Part shown: piece after piece, positions 54,328-62,347 of the stretch
Layout: the number at the start of each line of letters is the position of its first letter
Numbering within the stretch: position 1 is the stretch's first letter
DNA from: Glycocaulis alkaliphilus
GTDB taxonomy: Bacteria > Pseudomonadota > Alphaproteobacteria > Caulobacterales > Maricaulaceae
Assembly (NCBI RefSeq): GCF_004000605.1
Contig: NZ_CP018911.1
Coordinates: 1,364,001 to 1,428,000, forward strand
DNA: 64,000 nucleotides
Direction of reading: 5' to 3'
Notes under the pieces: generated by a model
Told to the model about the DNA's origin: nothing
Database searches by the model: none
What the model saw: only the letters and a program-made list of their open reading frames with translations
Made by a program: the position numbers and the translations under genes

Positions 54328-54708
54328 CTAGTCCTCCAGTTCGACGGGCAGGCGGGACATGATTGCGGTCAGTTTCAGGCCGGGCGCGCGATCCATGCGT
54401 CCTTCTAGATGGTATAGCTCACCATCCACCCGGCCGTCATAAACTACGCTGAAACGTTCAACATCCCCTACGACTGATACGGTCTCGGGCCGGTGACGGA
54501 CGAACAGCATGCGCGCGACCGGGCCATTGGACCCTTCTCCCAGATAGCCGTCATAGTAATAGCTGCTATCGCCGCCCGTCGCGCGGCCATTGCGCACGGT
54601 CACGACCCCGCCGGACTGGTCCAGCGGGCTGCGGAAGCGCACGACATAGACGCCATCGGGTATCCATCGCGAGCGCGGGAAGTGAGGTTTTGTTGTCTGG
54701 GTGTCCAT
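54328..54708 (-). CDS. GrlR-like small protein
   Basis: 126 residues from the ATG at 54708 (AGGCGA upstream; a GTG at 54735 is possible). PDGVYVVRFRSPLDQSGGVV followed by NGRATGGDSSYYYDGYL is the pattern of GrlR-type proteins (DGxYxVxFxS, NGxxxGGDxxYYY), an eight-stranded lipocalin-like fold known as a repressor partner of GrlA in enteropathogenic E. coli. No type III secretion genes or GrlA homologue are near, so the role here is unknown. It lies between Sua5 and the FAD oxidase. Confidence 0.65.
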   Translation of the reverse strand: MDTQTTKPHFPRSRWIPDGVYVVRFRSPLDQSGGVVTVRNGRATGGDSSYYYDGYLGEGSNGPVARMLFVRHRPETVSVVGDVERFSVVYDGRVDGELYHLEGRMDRAPGLKLTAIMSRLPVELED

Positions 54709-54738
54709 GCTGGATTCGCCTGCTGACGGGTTCACTCT

Positions 54739-55713
54739 TCAGTTGTCTTTCGGTGCGGCGGCGCGGGCAAGCCGGTCATTGATGGCTTCGCCCAACCCTG
54801 TCGCGGGAATCGGTGCAACCGCTATTGGCCTGCCGAGTGCGTCTGCCTCGCGCAAACAGGCAAACAGGCGTGTGGCCGCTTCGGCCAGATCGCCGGCCAG
54901 CGACAGATACAGTACCTTGCCAGCCGTTTCTCCCTGCCATGTGCGGAAGGCGAGATAGGTTTCGTCCGCTGCCGGTTCGGTGACATCCAGCCTCAACGGG
55001 GATTGAGGCGCGTAATGGCTCTTGAGCATGCCCGGCGCGTTGATGGCCGCGCCAGCGCCAGCCCTCTGAACGGGCTGTCCGGTCAGCGCCTCGATGCGTT
55101 CAGCTTCCAGGGCGCCAGCGCGCAACATCACCAGGCCGTCGGGCGTGTCCGCCAGGATCGTGCTTTCGAGGCCCATCCGGCATGGCCCGCCATCAAGGAT
55201 AAGGCCAATCCGGCCGCCAAGGCTTTCGGCGACATGCAGGGCCGTTGTGGGGCTGATACTGCCCGAACGGTTTGCACTGGGCGCGGCGAGCGGGCGGTCG
55301 AGGCGCGTCACAAGCCCGGTCATCGCTGGCGATGCCGGCCAGCGTACGGCCAGCGTATCAAGGCCAGCCCGCGCCAGATCACAAACCGGGCTGGTATCGC
55401 GGTGACGGCCTACCAGCGTCAGCGGGCCGGGCCAGACCGCTTTAGCTAACGCAAGGGCAGCAGATGACAGATACACCAGCGTCAGCGCGCGCTCCAGACT
55501 GTCCACATGGGCGATCAGCGGGTTGAATCGCGGACGCCCCTTGGCCTCGTACAGCGCGGTAATGGCCGCCGGGCTGGTGGCGTCAGCGGCCAGCCCGTAG
55601 ACAGTCTCGGTCGGCACCGCCACCAGCCCGCCCGCATCCAGCAACGCAGCTGCCCGGTCAAGGCTCACAGCATCGTGTGCTGGCAGGATGGGGGCGGTCG
55701 CTGTATCGCTCAT
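54739..55713 (-). CDS. L-threonylcarbamoyladenylate synthase (Sua5/YrdC)
   Basis: Makes the activated intermediate for t6A37 in tRNAs reading ANN codons. 324 residues, start at 55713 (MSDTATAPILP). YrdC domain (about 10-205): GGLVAVPTETVYGLAADA, KGRPRFNPLIAHV, PGPLTLV, APSANRSGSISPT and the C-terminal Sua5 domain (about 225-324; APGMLKSHYAPQSPL). The presence of the second domain makes it Sua5-type rather than short TsaC. Longer open frame upstream has no homology. Confidence 0.95.
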   Translation of the reverse strand: MSDTATAPILPAHDAVSLDRAAALLDAGGLVAVPTETVYGLAADATSPAAITALYEAKGRPRFNPLIAHVDSLERALTLVYLSSAALALAKAVWPGPLTLVGRHRDTSPVCDLARAGLDTLAVRWPASPAMTGLVTRLDRPLAAPSANRSGSISPTTALHVAESLGGRIGLILDGGPCRMGLESTILADTPDGLVMLRAGALEAERIEALTGQPVQRAGAGAAINAPGMLKSHYAPQSPLRLDVTEPAADETYLAFRTWQGETAGKVLYLSLAGDLAEAATRLFACLREADALGRPIAVAPIPATGLGEAINDRLARAAAPKDN

Positions 55714-55870
55714 GGCGGGAGGCTTGGCGTGTGTGTGCCGCGTTGGCAAGAGGCGCGAAGCGCAAACTGCGGCAAAGCGCCCCGGCAAACCTGTTTCAGG
55801 TATCACACCCTCGTCACACTGGCCTGCTAGGCCCATATCGCAGCCAAGAAGAAACTCCCCGGAGCCTGAC

Positions 55871-57874
55871 ATGACCGATCTCGCCACACGACTCGATCCC
55901 GATTTCGAGCCGGAAACCAACCGTTCAGGCAATCGTCCGTTTGCCGATGTGGTGAGTGCGCGCCTCGACCGGCGCAGCTTCCTGCGCGGCGGGCTGGGGC
56001 TGGCGGTCAGCGGTTTTGTGGCCGGTCCGGTGGCCGCCTGCGCACGCACGCCGGAGGCTCAGGCGATGGCCGGGCCTTCTCTGGGCTTCAATGCGGTGCC
56101 GGTGACGGCGGCCGATACGATTGTTGTGCCAGACGGCTACGAAGCAAAAGTCGTCTATCGCTGGGGCGATGCCATTAGTGGGGATTTCCCGGCCTTTGCC
56201 CCGGACAATTCCGGCGAGGATCAGGCCCACCAGGCCGGCATGCACCATGACGGCATGCACTTCTTCCCCATCGATGGCAGTTCCACAGACGGGCTGCTGG
56301 TGATGAACCACGAATATATCGAGACGCGCTTCCTGCACTATGGCGCGACGCAAGGCAGCGAGATCAACTCCTGGGGCACGCCCGATCATGCGGGTCCGCG
56401 CCCCGCTGACCACGTCCTTAAAGAGTTGAACGCCCATGGCGTTTCCGTCGTGCGCATGCGTGCGGACGGTAATGGTGACTGGCAGATCATGCGCGATCCG
56501 CGCAATCGCCGCATCACCGGCCTGACCCGGATGGAAATTGCCGGCCCGGCGCGCGGTCACGCCAAGATGGCGACGCTCTACAGCCCGGAAGGCACCCACA
56601 CGCGCGGTACGCTGTCCAATTGTGCGCACGGCGTCACGCCGTGGAATACGTATTTCGCGGCGGAAGAGAACTGGTCGGGCTATTTCGTCAATACGGACGC
56701 GGAGCATCCGCGTGAACATGCCCGCTACGGCGTGCGCCCCGATGTCAGCCGGCATAACTGGCACCTCGCTGACGATGGCGGGGACGGGTTTGTGCGCTTT
56801 GACGCCTCCACCAAGGCCAATGCGCCAGCCGGCGATTACCGCAACGAACCGAACATGTTCGGCTGGATGGCCGAGATTGATCCGTTCGACCCGGACTCCA
56901 CGCCCGTCAAACGCACCACGCTCGGTCGCTTCGCCCATGAGGGCGTGGTGTTCGCACCGGCCGAGGCCGGTCAGCCCGTGGTCTGCTATTCGGGCGACGA
57001 TTCGCGCTTTGAATACATCTACAAGTTTGTTTCCGAGGGGCTTTACCAGCCCGGCGTGACGCGCGGAGACATCCTTGATAGCGGCACGCTCTATGTGGCC
57101 CGCTTCAATGATGATGGAAGCGGCGACTGGCTGCCGCTGGCCTACGGTCAGAACGGGCTGGACGAAAGCAATGGCTTTGCCGATCAGGGCGATGTCCTGA
57201 TCAACACCCGCACGGCGGCTGACATTGTGGGCGCAACGCCGATGGACCGTCCTGAATGGGGCGCGGTCGACCCGCAGACCCGGGCGGTCTATTTTACACT
57301 GACCAACAATACCCGCCGCACCGAAGATCAGGTGGACGCCGCCAATCCGCGCGCCGACAACGCGTTCGGCTCGATCATCCGCTGGAACGAGGCCGATGGC
57401 GACCAGACCTCCGTCCGCTTCAACTGGGACATTTTCGTCCTCGCCGGTCCGGAAGGTGACAGCCGCGATGCCAATGGCGACCCGCTGGATCAGGATGCCA
57501 TTTTCGCGGCGCCGGACGGGCTGTGGTTCGATGCCGACCGGCGCTTGTGGATACAGTGCGACATCTCGGACAGCGCATTGAATGCGGGTGTTTACGCGCC
57601 CTTCGGCAACAACAAGATGCTCGCCGCCAATCCGGACACGGGCGAGATACGCCGCTTCCTGACCGGCCCTGTCGGCTGCGAGATCACCGGGGTGGTCACG
57701 ACGCCTGATCAGCGCACCATGTTCATCAATGTGCAGCATCCCGGCGCGAACACGCCGGAGGCCGATTTCGCAGCGGGCAATTTCGACAGCCACTGGCCCG
57801 ATGGCGGCAATACCCTGCCGCGTTCGGCAACGGTGGCGATTCGGCGCCTGGATGGCGGGAAGATAGGGGCGTAG
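55871..57874 (+). CDS. PhoX-type (DUF839) secreted phosphatase
   Basis: 667 residues; ATG at 55871 with GGAG upstream. The Tat signal is at residues about 33-60 (LDRRSFLRGGLGLAVSGF, twin Arg). The mature part shows the DUF839/PhoX pattern: GMHHDGMHFFPIDG, LLVMNHEY, NCAHGVTPWNTYFAAEENW, RFEYIYKFVSEG and late DNAFGSIIRWNE and DGLWFDADRRLWIQCDIS. Calcium/iron-dependent alkaline phosphatase that frees phosphate from organic esters is the family role. Tat export fits cofactor-loaded folding. Confidence 0.88.
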   Translation: MTDLATRLDPDFEPETNRSGNRPFADVVSARLDRRSFLRGGLGLAVSGFVAGPVAACARTPEAQAMAGPSLGFNAVPVTAADTIVVPDGYEAKVVYRWGDAISGDFPAFAPDNSGEDQAHQAGMHHDGMHFFPIDGSSTDGLLVMNHEYIETRFLHYGATQGSEINSWGTPDHAGPRPADHVLKELNAHGVSVVRMRADGNGDWQIMRDPRNRRITGLTRMEIAGPARGHAKMATLYSPEGTHTRGTLSNCAHGVTPWNTYFAAEENWSGYFVNTDAEHPREHARYGVRPDVSRHNWHLADDGGDGFVRFDASTKANAPAGDYRNEPNMFGWMAEIDPFDPDSTPVKRTTLGRFAHEGVVFAPAEAGQPVVCYSGDDSRFEYIYKFVSEGLYQPGVTRGDILDSGTLYVARFNDDGSGDWLPLAYGQNGLDESNGFADQGDVLINTRTAADIVGATPMDRPEWGAVDPQTRAVYFTLTNNTRRTEDQVDAANPRADNAFGSIIRWNEADGDQTSVRFNWDIFVLAGPEGDSRDANGDPLDQDAIFAAPDGLWFDADRRLWIQCDISDSALNAGVYAPFGNNKMLAANPDTGEIRRFLTGPVGCEITGVVTTPDQRTMFINVQHPGANTPEADFAAGNFDSHWPDGGNTLPRSATVAIRRLDGGKIGA

Positions 57875-57880
57875 GGGTTT

Positions 57881-57983
57881 TCCCTCGTGCTTCGAGACGC
57901 GCTGCGCGCTCCTCAGCATGAGGGAAAACAATCGAAGCCCTCACCCTGAGGGCGAACGCAGTGAGCGTCTCGAAGGGCGAGGG
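57881..57983. repeat. Palindromic intergenic repeat, family 2, copy 3
   Basis: TCCCTCGTGCTTCGAGACGC at the left end pairs with GCGTCTCGAAGGGCGAGGG at the right; inner arms CTCCTCAGCATGAGGG and CCCTCACCCTGAGGG. It fills most of the gap between the convergent PhoX gene and the hydrolase gene, where it could act as terminator for both. Confidence 0.85.
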
Positions 57984-58010
57984 CTTGTTCGCGTGCTGGA
58001 GGTGTCTGGG

Positions 58011-58835
58011 CTAACCCCTTACCCCGTCCAGAAAATCGGCCACTTCGGCCAGCACGCCGGGATCGCGCAATACGCCGCGATGGCCGAGTCCCGGCTTGAT
58101 GACGAGCTTGGCGCCGGGCCAGTCTCTCGACGCCTTCTCGCCTGCGCCGAGGGGCACGATTACATCGTTGTCGCCGTAGATGAATAGCGCCCTTGCGGTC
58201 ATCGCGGGGGCGTCACGGGCGATATCGAAGCGGGTTATCGGCGTCTTCAGGACGGATTCTATACCGTCCTTGATCAGCTTTATTGCCCGCTCCGACACAC
58301 CCATCGACCCGGCCTGGAAGCTGACATTGTCGTCCATTGAACATGGCGCAGCCAGGGCGATGAAAGCGGCCGGTTTGACGAAGCCTTCGCTCATCGCAAA
58401 GACGCTCGACGCTGCTCCCATGGAGTGGGCCACAACCGCGAAGGGCTGGCCGAGAGTTGCCGCTGTGGCACTGAGGCCTTCGCCAAATTGCGGCAGGGTC
58501 GCGGCGTGCCCTTGTGATGCCCCGTGGGCTGGCCCGTCAATCAGGACAACCCGGTAGCCGTGCTCCATCAGGTTTCGTGCATGACTGGAGAGATCGGCCG
58601 CATCTGCCTCCCAGCCATGCAGGAAGAAGACGGACGGGCCAGTGCCGCCGGAATAGATGCGCTGGCGGCCCAGCGGCCCCTCGATCCAGCTCGCGTCGAG
58701 CGTCTCGAGAAAATCCCTGCCGGTATCGCTCTGCTTGCGCACGCGGGGGCGCTCAAAGCGTTTTGCGGCAATGGCGCGGAAGCGCGCGGGTGCGATCGTG
58801 GCCATGATATTGGCCATCAGAATTGCAGTTTTCAT
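58011..58835 (-). CDS. Alpha/beta hydrolase
   Basis: 274 residues from the ATG at 58835. Oxyanion region VFFLHGWEADAADLSSHA, nucleophile elbow AHSMGAASS (Ser in GHSMG-like context), Asp in FIYGDNDVIVPLG and His in GLGHRGVL complete the triad. The N-terminus (MKTAILMANIMATIAPARF) is hydrophobic but lacks a clear cleavage site. Seven bases downstream of its TetR regulator on the same strand, so it is probably the regulated target. Substrate unknown. Confidence 0.88.
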   Translation of the reverse strand: MKTAILMANIMATIAPARFRAIAAKRFERPRVRKQSDTGRDFLETLDASWIEGPLGRQRIYSGGTGPSVFFLHGWEADAADLSSHARNLMEHGYRVVLIDGPAHGASQGHAATLPQFGEGLSATAATLGQPFAVVAHSMGAASSVFAMSEGFVKPAAFIALAAPCSMDDNVSFQAGSMGVSERAIKLIKDGIESVLKTPITRFDIARDAPAMTARALFIYGDNDVIVPLGAGEKASRDWPGAKLVIKPGLGHRGVLRDPGVLAEVADFLDGVRG

Positions 58836-58842
58836 CGGTCTC

Positions 58843-59430
58843 TCAGGCGCGTGCGCTGTCAATAAGGGCGGTGAAGCTGGCGCGGGCCAGCCGCCCGGCC
58901 TCGTCGCGCCCCTGAACCACTGACCAGGACTGGCAGCCCACACCAATCGCCTCGAACTGGAAGGCGAAGCGCTTGGCGTCGGTAGTGGCGGCAAATCCGC
59001 CTTCGTGGATGGCCAGCTTGGCAAGACGCTCCACCCAGTCTGTCCAGCCGCGCCGTGCCTGCCGGGCGAGTTCTGCCGCCTTTGGCGTCAGGGCAGGTGC
59101 CTCGAAGGCGGCTTGCAGGATCGGGCAGGGGCGTGACGGATCGCGTAAGAGCCAGCCCGTCCAGTTCGTCCCCAGCGCCTCGATCCGGGCCAGTGTGCCA
59201 CTTTGCTGGCGTGCAGGCTCTACCACCTGCTGGCGGAATTGCTCGATAGCAGCTTCGATAACGCAAACCTGCAAGGCTTCCTGACCGCCGAAATGGGCAA
59301 ACAGCCCGCTTTTCGACATGCTGCACGCCTTGGCCAGATGGCCGATGGACAAGGTGGCAAGACCGCCCTTGGACATCTCGTCCAGCGCGGTTTCAACGAT
59401 ACGGGTCCGGGTGGATTTTTCGTGTGGCAT
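58843..59430 (-). CDS. TetR-family transcriptional repressor
   Basis: 195 residues. N-terminal DNA-binding domain with RTRIVETALDEMSKGGLATL and the helix-turn-helix SIGHLAKACSMSKSGLFAHF (about 28-47), then an all-helical ligand domain of the TetR_C type (RPCPILQAAFEAPALTPKAA). It heads an operon with the alpha/beta hydrolase. A perfect palindrome 12 bases upstream of its start is the likely operator, indicating autoregulation. Confidence 0.92.
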   Translation of the reverse strand: MPHEKSTRTRIVETALDEMSKGGLATLSIGHLAKACSMSKSGLFAHFGGQEALQVCVIEAAIEQFRQQVVEPARQQSGTLARIEALGTNWTGWLLRDPSRPCPILQAAFEAPALTPKAAELARQARRGWTDWVERLAKLAIHEGGFAATTDAKRFAFQFEAIGVGCQSWSVVQGRDEAGRLARASFTALIDSARA

Positions 59431-59441
59431 GCCGCCTATGT

Positions 59442-59457
59442 GCGAACGTTCGTTCGC
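59442..59457. promoter_or_regulatory. Palindromic operator upstream of the TetR gene
   Basis: GCGAACG TT CGTTCGC is a perfect inverted repeat, centred about 20 bases before the TetR start codon at 59430. Size, symmetry and place are those of a TetR-family operator that would block transcription of the regulator and of the hydrolase behind it. No experiment supports this; it is inferred from the sequence. Confidence 0.7.
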
Positions 59458-59472
59458 CTTGTCAAGCGGGTG

Positions 59473-60456
59473 TCATTTCAGTCTCGGAATCGCCAGCCCC
59501 AGCGCCGGACCCGCGCTCACCGCCTCCTTGCGGAAGCGGTAGAGTTCGGCCGGGCGCCCGCCCGTGCGTGCCTCGAACCGGCCCGTGCCTTCGACGAAGC
59601 CTGCCCGGTCCAGCGCACGGCGGAAGTTCTGCTTGTGCAGGGCAAAACCGGCAATGCCTTCCACCATGCGCTGCAGCTCGGACAGGGTGAAGGTTTCACC
59701 CATTAATTCAAACACTACGGGGCGGTACTTAACCTTGCCGCGCAGGCGTGAAATGGCGGTAGCCAGAATGCGCCGGTGGTCGGAGGCCATGATCTGTCCG
59801 GTCCCGGTGCGTGCGCGGGAAGGTTCGCCCTGATCGCGCGCCGCCTCGGCCACCAGACCCGCTTCATAGAGCAGTTCATAACGGTCCAGCGCGCGTTCCT
59901 CGTTCCAGACAAGGCCATCCAGCGCGAAATTGGTACGGACCCGCTCCAGCCGCGCTGCGCGGCCTCCCGGTGCGCCTGCCTCATCGGCCCAGCTGCGCAA
60001 GGCAGGCGCCAGTAACTCATCGATGAGGGGCGGGCGGCCATGGCGATGATCTTCCCAGGGGAAGAACTCGTTCCAGCTTGCCCAGCGTGCGCCCAGGCCT
60101 GACAGCTCACGCGCTTCACGGGCGAGGCCCAGATAGCCCAGCGAGATAACGCGTCCACCGGCTGCGCCCGTGAGCGCCGCCAGCGGGGCTTCACGCCCGC
60201 GGTCGCCAAACGTGTAGAGCTGCTCCACATAGCCCAGCTCGAACCCGGTCTGGCCGCGCACCCATTCGCGCAGGCCGATCTCGAAGGTGCGGTGAGCTTC
60301 CGGATCAAACGGACCGAAGGGCAGGGCGGCTTCCGGCGTCGCCAGCCCTTGCGTGACCAGCACGCGCGGCTCGCCCTCTTCACTGGCGAAGATCACCGCG
60401 TTCAGGCCGACGACCAGACCCTTTGATACCGGAAGAGGCGGGCGCGAAGGGCTCAT
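59473..60456 (-). CDS. Nudix-like transcriptional regulator (NrtR/NadQ type)
   Basis: 327 residues. N-terminal Nudix-like fold (VVGLNAVIFASEEGEPRVLV; LPFGPFD), but the catalytic box is broken: where an active hydrolase has RELxEExG the sequence reads REWVRGQTG, so it is probably a sensor and not an enzyme. YVEQLYTFGDRGRE follows as in NrtR proteins. The C-terminal third is a winged helix (LSELQRMVEGIAGFALHKQN; FRRALDRAGFVEGTG; GGRPAELYRFRKEA). Members control NAD synthesis genes in response to ADP-ribose or NAD; alphaproteobacterial NadQ is a candidate name. Its start overlaps the HD gene (ATGA). Confidence 0.75.
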   Translation of the reverse strand: MSPSRPPLPVSKGLVVGLNAVIFASEEGEPRVLVTQGLATPEAALPFGPFDPEAHRTFEIGLREWVRGQTGFELGYVEQLYTFGDRGREAPLAALTGAAGGRVISLGYLGLAREARELSGLGARWASWNEFFPWEDHRHGRPPLIDELLAPALRSWADEAGAPGGRAARLERVRTNFALDGLVWNEERALDRYELLYEAGLVAEAARDQGEPSRARTGTGQIMASDHRRILATAISRLRGKVKYRPVVFELMGETFTLSELQRMVEGIAGFALHKQNFRRALDRAGFVEGTGRFEARTGGRPAELYRFRKEAVSAGPALGLAIPRLK

Positions 60457-61100
60457 GACTGGCCCGCCTTGTGGCCTGTCTTGCGGTCTTCCTCGTCCAT
60501 GGCAATCAGTAGCGCCTCGAAGCGCGCGACATAATCGCCCTGAACCTCGGCGGTGGAGCGCACGGGAATCTCCACGCGCAAACCCAGAGGCGGTTTGCCG
60601 AAGAACTCGCGCGCGTCTTCCACGCTGAAACCGGCAAGCTGGACCGCCTCGAAGAAGGCGCACAGACGGTCGGCCTTCTTGATCGTGGTCTTCACATATT
60701 TGGGTAATTGGGCGGGCAGGCCGAAGCGGGTGTGTACGGCGCGCTCCAGCTTCGCCTCGAAGGCCTGATAGTCGAAGCCCAGCGCGCTCTTGAAGGGCGA
60801 GATCATGTCGCCGATCACGTATTCTGGCGCGTCGTGCAGCAGGGCGGCCATGCGCCATTTCGCCGGCCATGCGGGCTCCATCTGGCCGCACAGGCGCTCC
60901 ACGATCAGGCTGTGCTCGGCGACAGAAAAGGCATACTCGCCCAGCGTCTGCCCGTTCCAGCGCGCCACGCGGGCCAGGCCTTGGGCAATGTCCTCAATTT
61001 CGATGTCGAACGGAGAGGGGTCCAGCAAATCCAGACGCCGCCCGGACAGCATGCGCTGCCAGGCTCTGGGCGGGGGCGTCGATGTCTTGCGTTGAGCCAT
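60453..61100 (-). CDS. HD-domain phosphohydrolase (YfbR-like)
   Basis: 215 residues from the ATG at 61100. HD-domain residues: His in VAEHSLIV, the HD pair in AALLHDAPEYVIGD and a later Asp in KKADRLCAFFEAVQ. The opening GRRLDLLDPSPFDIEIEDIA matches the YfbR/HDDC type, which act as 5'-nucleotidases on deoxynucleotides. It is translationally coupled to the Nudix-like regulator, which hints at nucleotide or NAD metabolism. Confidence 0.85.
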   Translation of the reverse strand: MAQRKTSTPPPRAWQRMLSGRRLDLLDPSPFDIEIEDIAQGLARVARWNGQTLGEYAFSVAEHSLIVERLCGQMEPAWPAKWRMAALLHDAPEYVIGDMISPFKSALGFDYQAFEAKLERAVHTRFGLPAQLPKYVKTTIKKADRLCAFFEAVQLAGFSVEDAREFFGKPPLGLRVEIPVRSTAEVQGDYVARFEALLIAMDEEDRKTGHKAGQS

Positions 61101-61194
61101 GTGGGTAATCGTGTCGCGGGCCAGCTTCTCCCCTCCCGGTCTAGAAGGAATTGGCGTAAGTTCAAGCACAAGGACACGCATATGGAGGCTGGTG

Positions 61195-62034
61195 ATGAAC
61201 CCCGAACGCATTCTCGTAGCCCTGCAGGGCGATGAAGCCGATGACACGCCCCTTGCTGCCGCAATGGCGCTGGCCCCGCTGGTCAAAGCGGATATACGCG
61301 CTGTTTTCGTGGAGCCCGACCCTGCGAGCTACATGCTGTGGACCGGGCCGGGCGCAGCCGGTGCCTCGGTTGTTACCAGCGCGATCGAAACCGTCCGCGA
61401 GGAGGCGGCCAAGGCCGCCATTGAGGCCGAAGCTCGCATGAAGCGTCATCTTGAAACGCTGGAAGACCGGGGCGTGAACGCCTCTTTCCGACGGGTGACG
61501 GACAGCCCTTCGGAGGCTGCCCAGCAGGCAAGGCTGGTACGCATGCTGGTCGCGTGCCCGGATGCTGCTGCCGGCAAGGGGCCGCTCTCTGGCTTTACCG
61601 CGTCCTGCCTTGTCGATGAGGCGTGCCCGCTCTTCGTTCCGCGTGGCGGGGCTATACCGCCGAAGAAAATCTGCGTGGCGTGGGATGGCTCGCGTGAGGC
61701 CTCGCGCGCGGCGTTCGCTGCCGAGCCTTTCTTCACCAAGGGCGTGGAGGTGACGATCCTGCACAGCCCGAAAAATCTCGACTATGCCGACCGCGCAGCG
61801 GCGGCGCCCAACCGGCTGGCCAACTGGCTTGCCCCGCGCGGTATCAAGGCGAAATCTCAAGCCGTGGAAGCAAAGGGCAGTCTCGGTGAGGCGCTGCTGG
61901 AGGCAGCTTCGGGCGCGGACCTGCTGGTGGCGGGTGCCTATGGCCAGTCCCGGCTTGCCCAGTTCATTTTCGGTGGTGTCACCCGCACCCTGCTGGGCGC
62001 CAAGGACGGGCCGTCCTTGCTGGTGGCGCACTAG
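61195..62034 (+). CDS. Universal stress protein
   Basis: 279 residues, two UspA-type halves. The ATG at 61195 has GGAGG six bases upstream. The first half (RILVALQGDEADDTPLAAAM) lacks the ATP loop; the second (KICVAWDGSREASRAAFAAE) ends with DLLVAGAYGQSRLAQFIFGG, the G-x2-G-x9-G-x(T) nucleotide-binding motif. Role in stress survival is inferred from the family only. Confidence 0.88.
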   Translation: MNPERILVALQGDEADDTPLAAAMALAPLVKADIRAVFVEPDPASYMLWTGPGAAGASVVTSAIETVREEAAKAAIEAEARMKRHLETLEDRGVNASFRRVTDSPSEAAQQARLVRMLVACPDAAAGKGPLSGFTASCLVDEACPLFVPRGGAIPPKKICVAWDGSREASRAAFAAEPFFTKGVEVTILHSPKNLDYADRAAAAPNRLANWLAPRGIKAKSQAVEAKGSLGEALLEAASGADLLVAGAYGQSRLAQFIFGGVTRTLLGAKDGPSLLVAH

Positions 62035-62347
62035 TGTTGCACCTGCGATAACACCCCCTCCCGCTTGCGCTTAAAGCCCTGATGGAGTAAGGACGCGCGC
62101 GCTTCGGTTCTGCCGGTTTGGCAGGCAGGGCGCTTAACCGGGCACGATTTTGTCATCGGCCCTCCGGCTCCTCCAACCCCCTTTCTTTAATGATAGACGG
62201 GCCCGGAGTGCCGGGTTCCGGTGGCAGGGACGTGTCCAGACCGTAACCATTCCGGCTGCGAGGGGCGTTTGCTCCAAAGCAGCAAGACCGCCGGAGACAA
62301 CCGGCCGGCCGGAATACAAACGCATAAGCTGGAGACTGTCTTTTCGC
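62035..62347 (+). other. Intergenic region and presumed leader of rpsA
   Basis: 313 bases with no gene that I can support. Small hairpins are visible: CTGCC-GGTTT-GGCAG at 62110-62124 and CCCGG-AGTG-CCGGG at 62202-62215. GGAG at 62331 lies 13 bases before the rpsA start, a long spacing. I see no convincing terminator after the stress-protein gene and no clear promoter. It presumably holds the rpsA promoter and an S1-regulated 5' leader. Confidence 0.45.

Noticed and set aside
55925-57931. 668-codon open frame on the minus strand
   Set aside because: It is the antisense shadow of the PhoX-type gene; no domain, no ribosome site, and the sense frame has clear motifs and a Tat signal.
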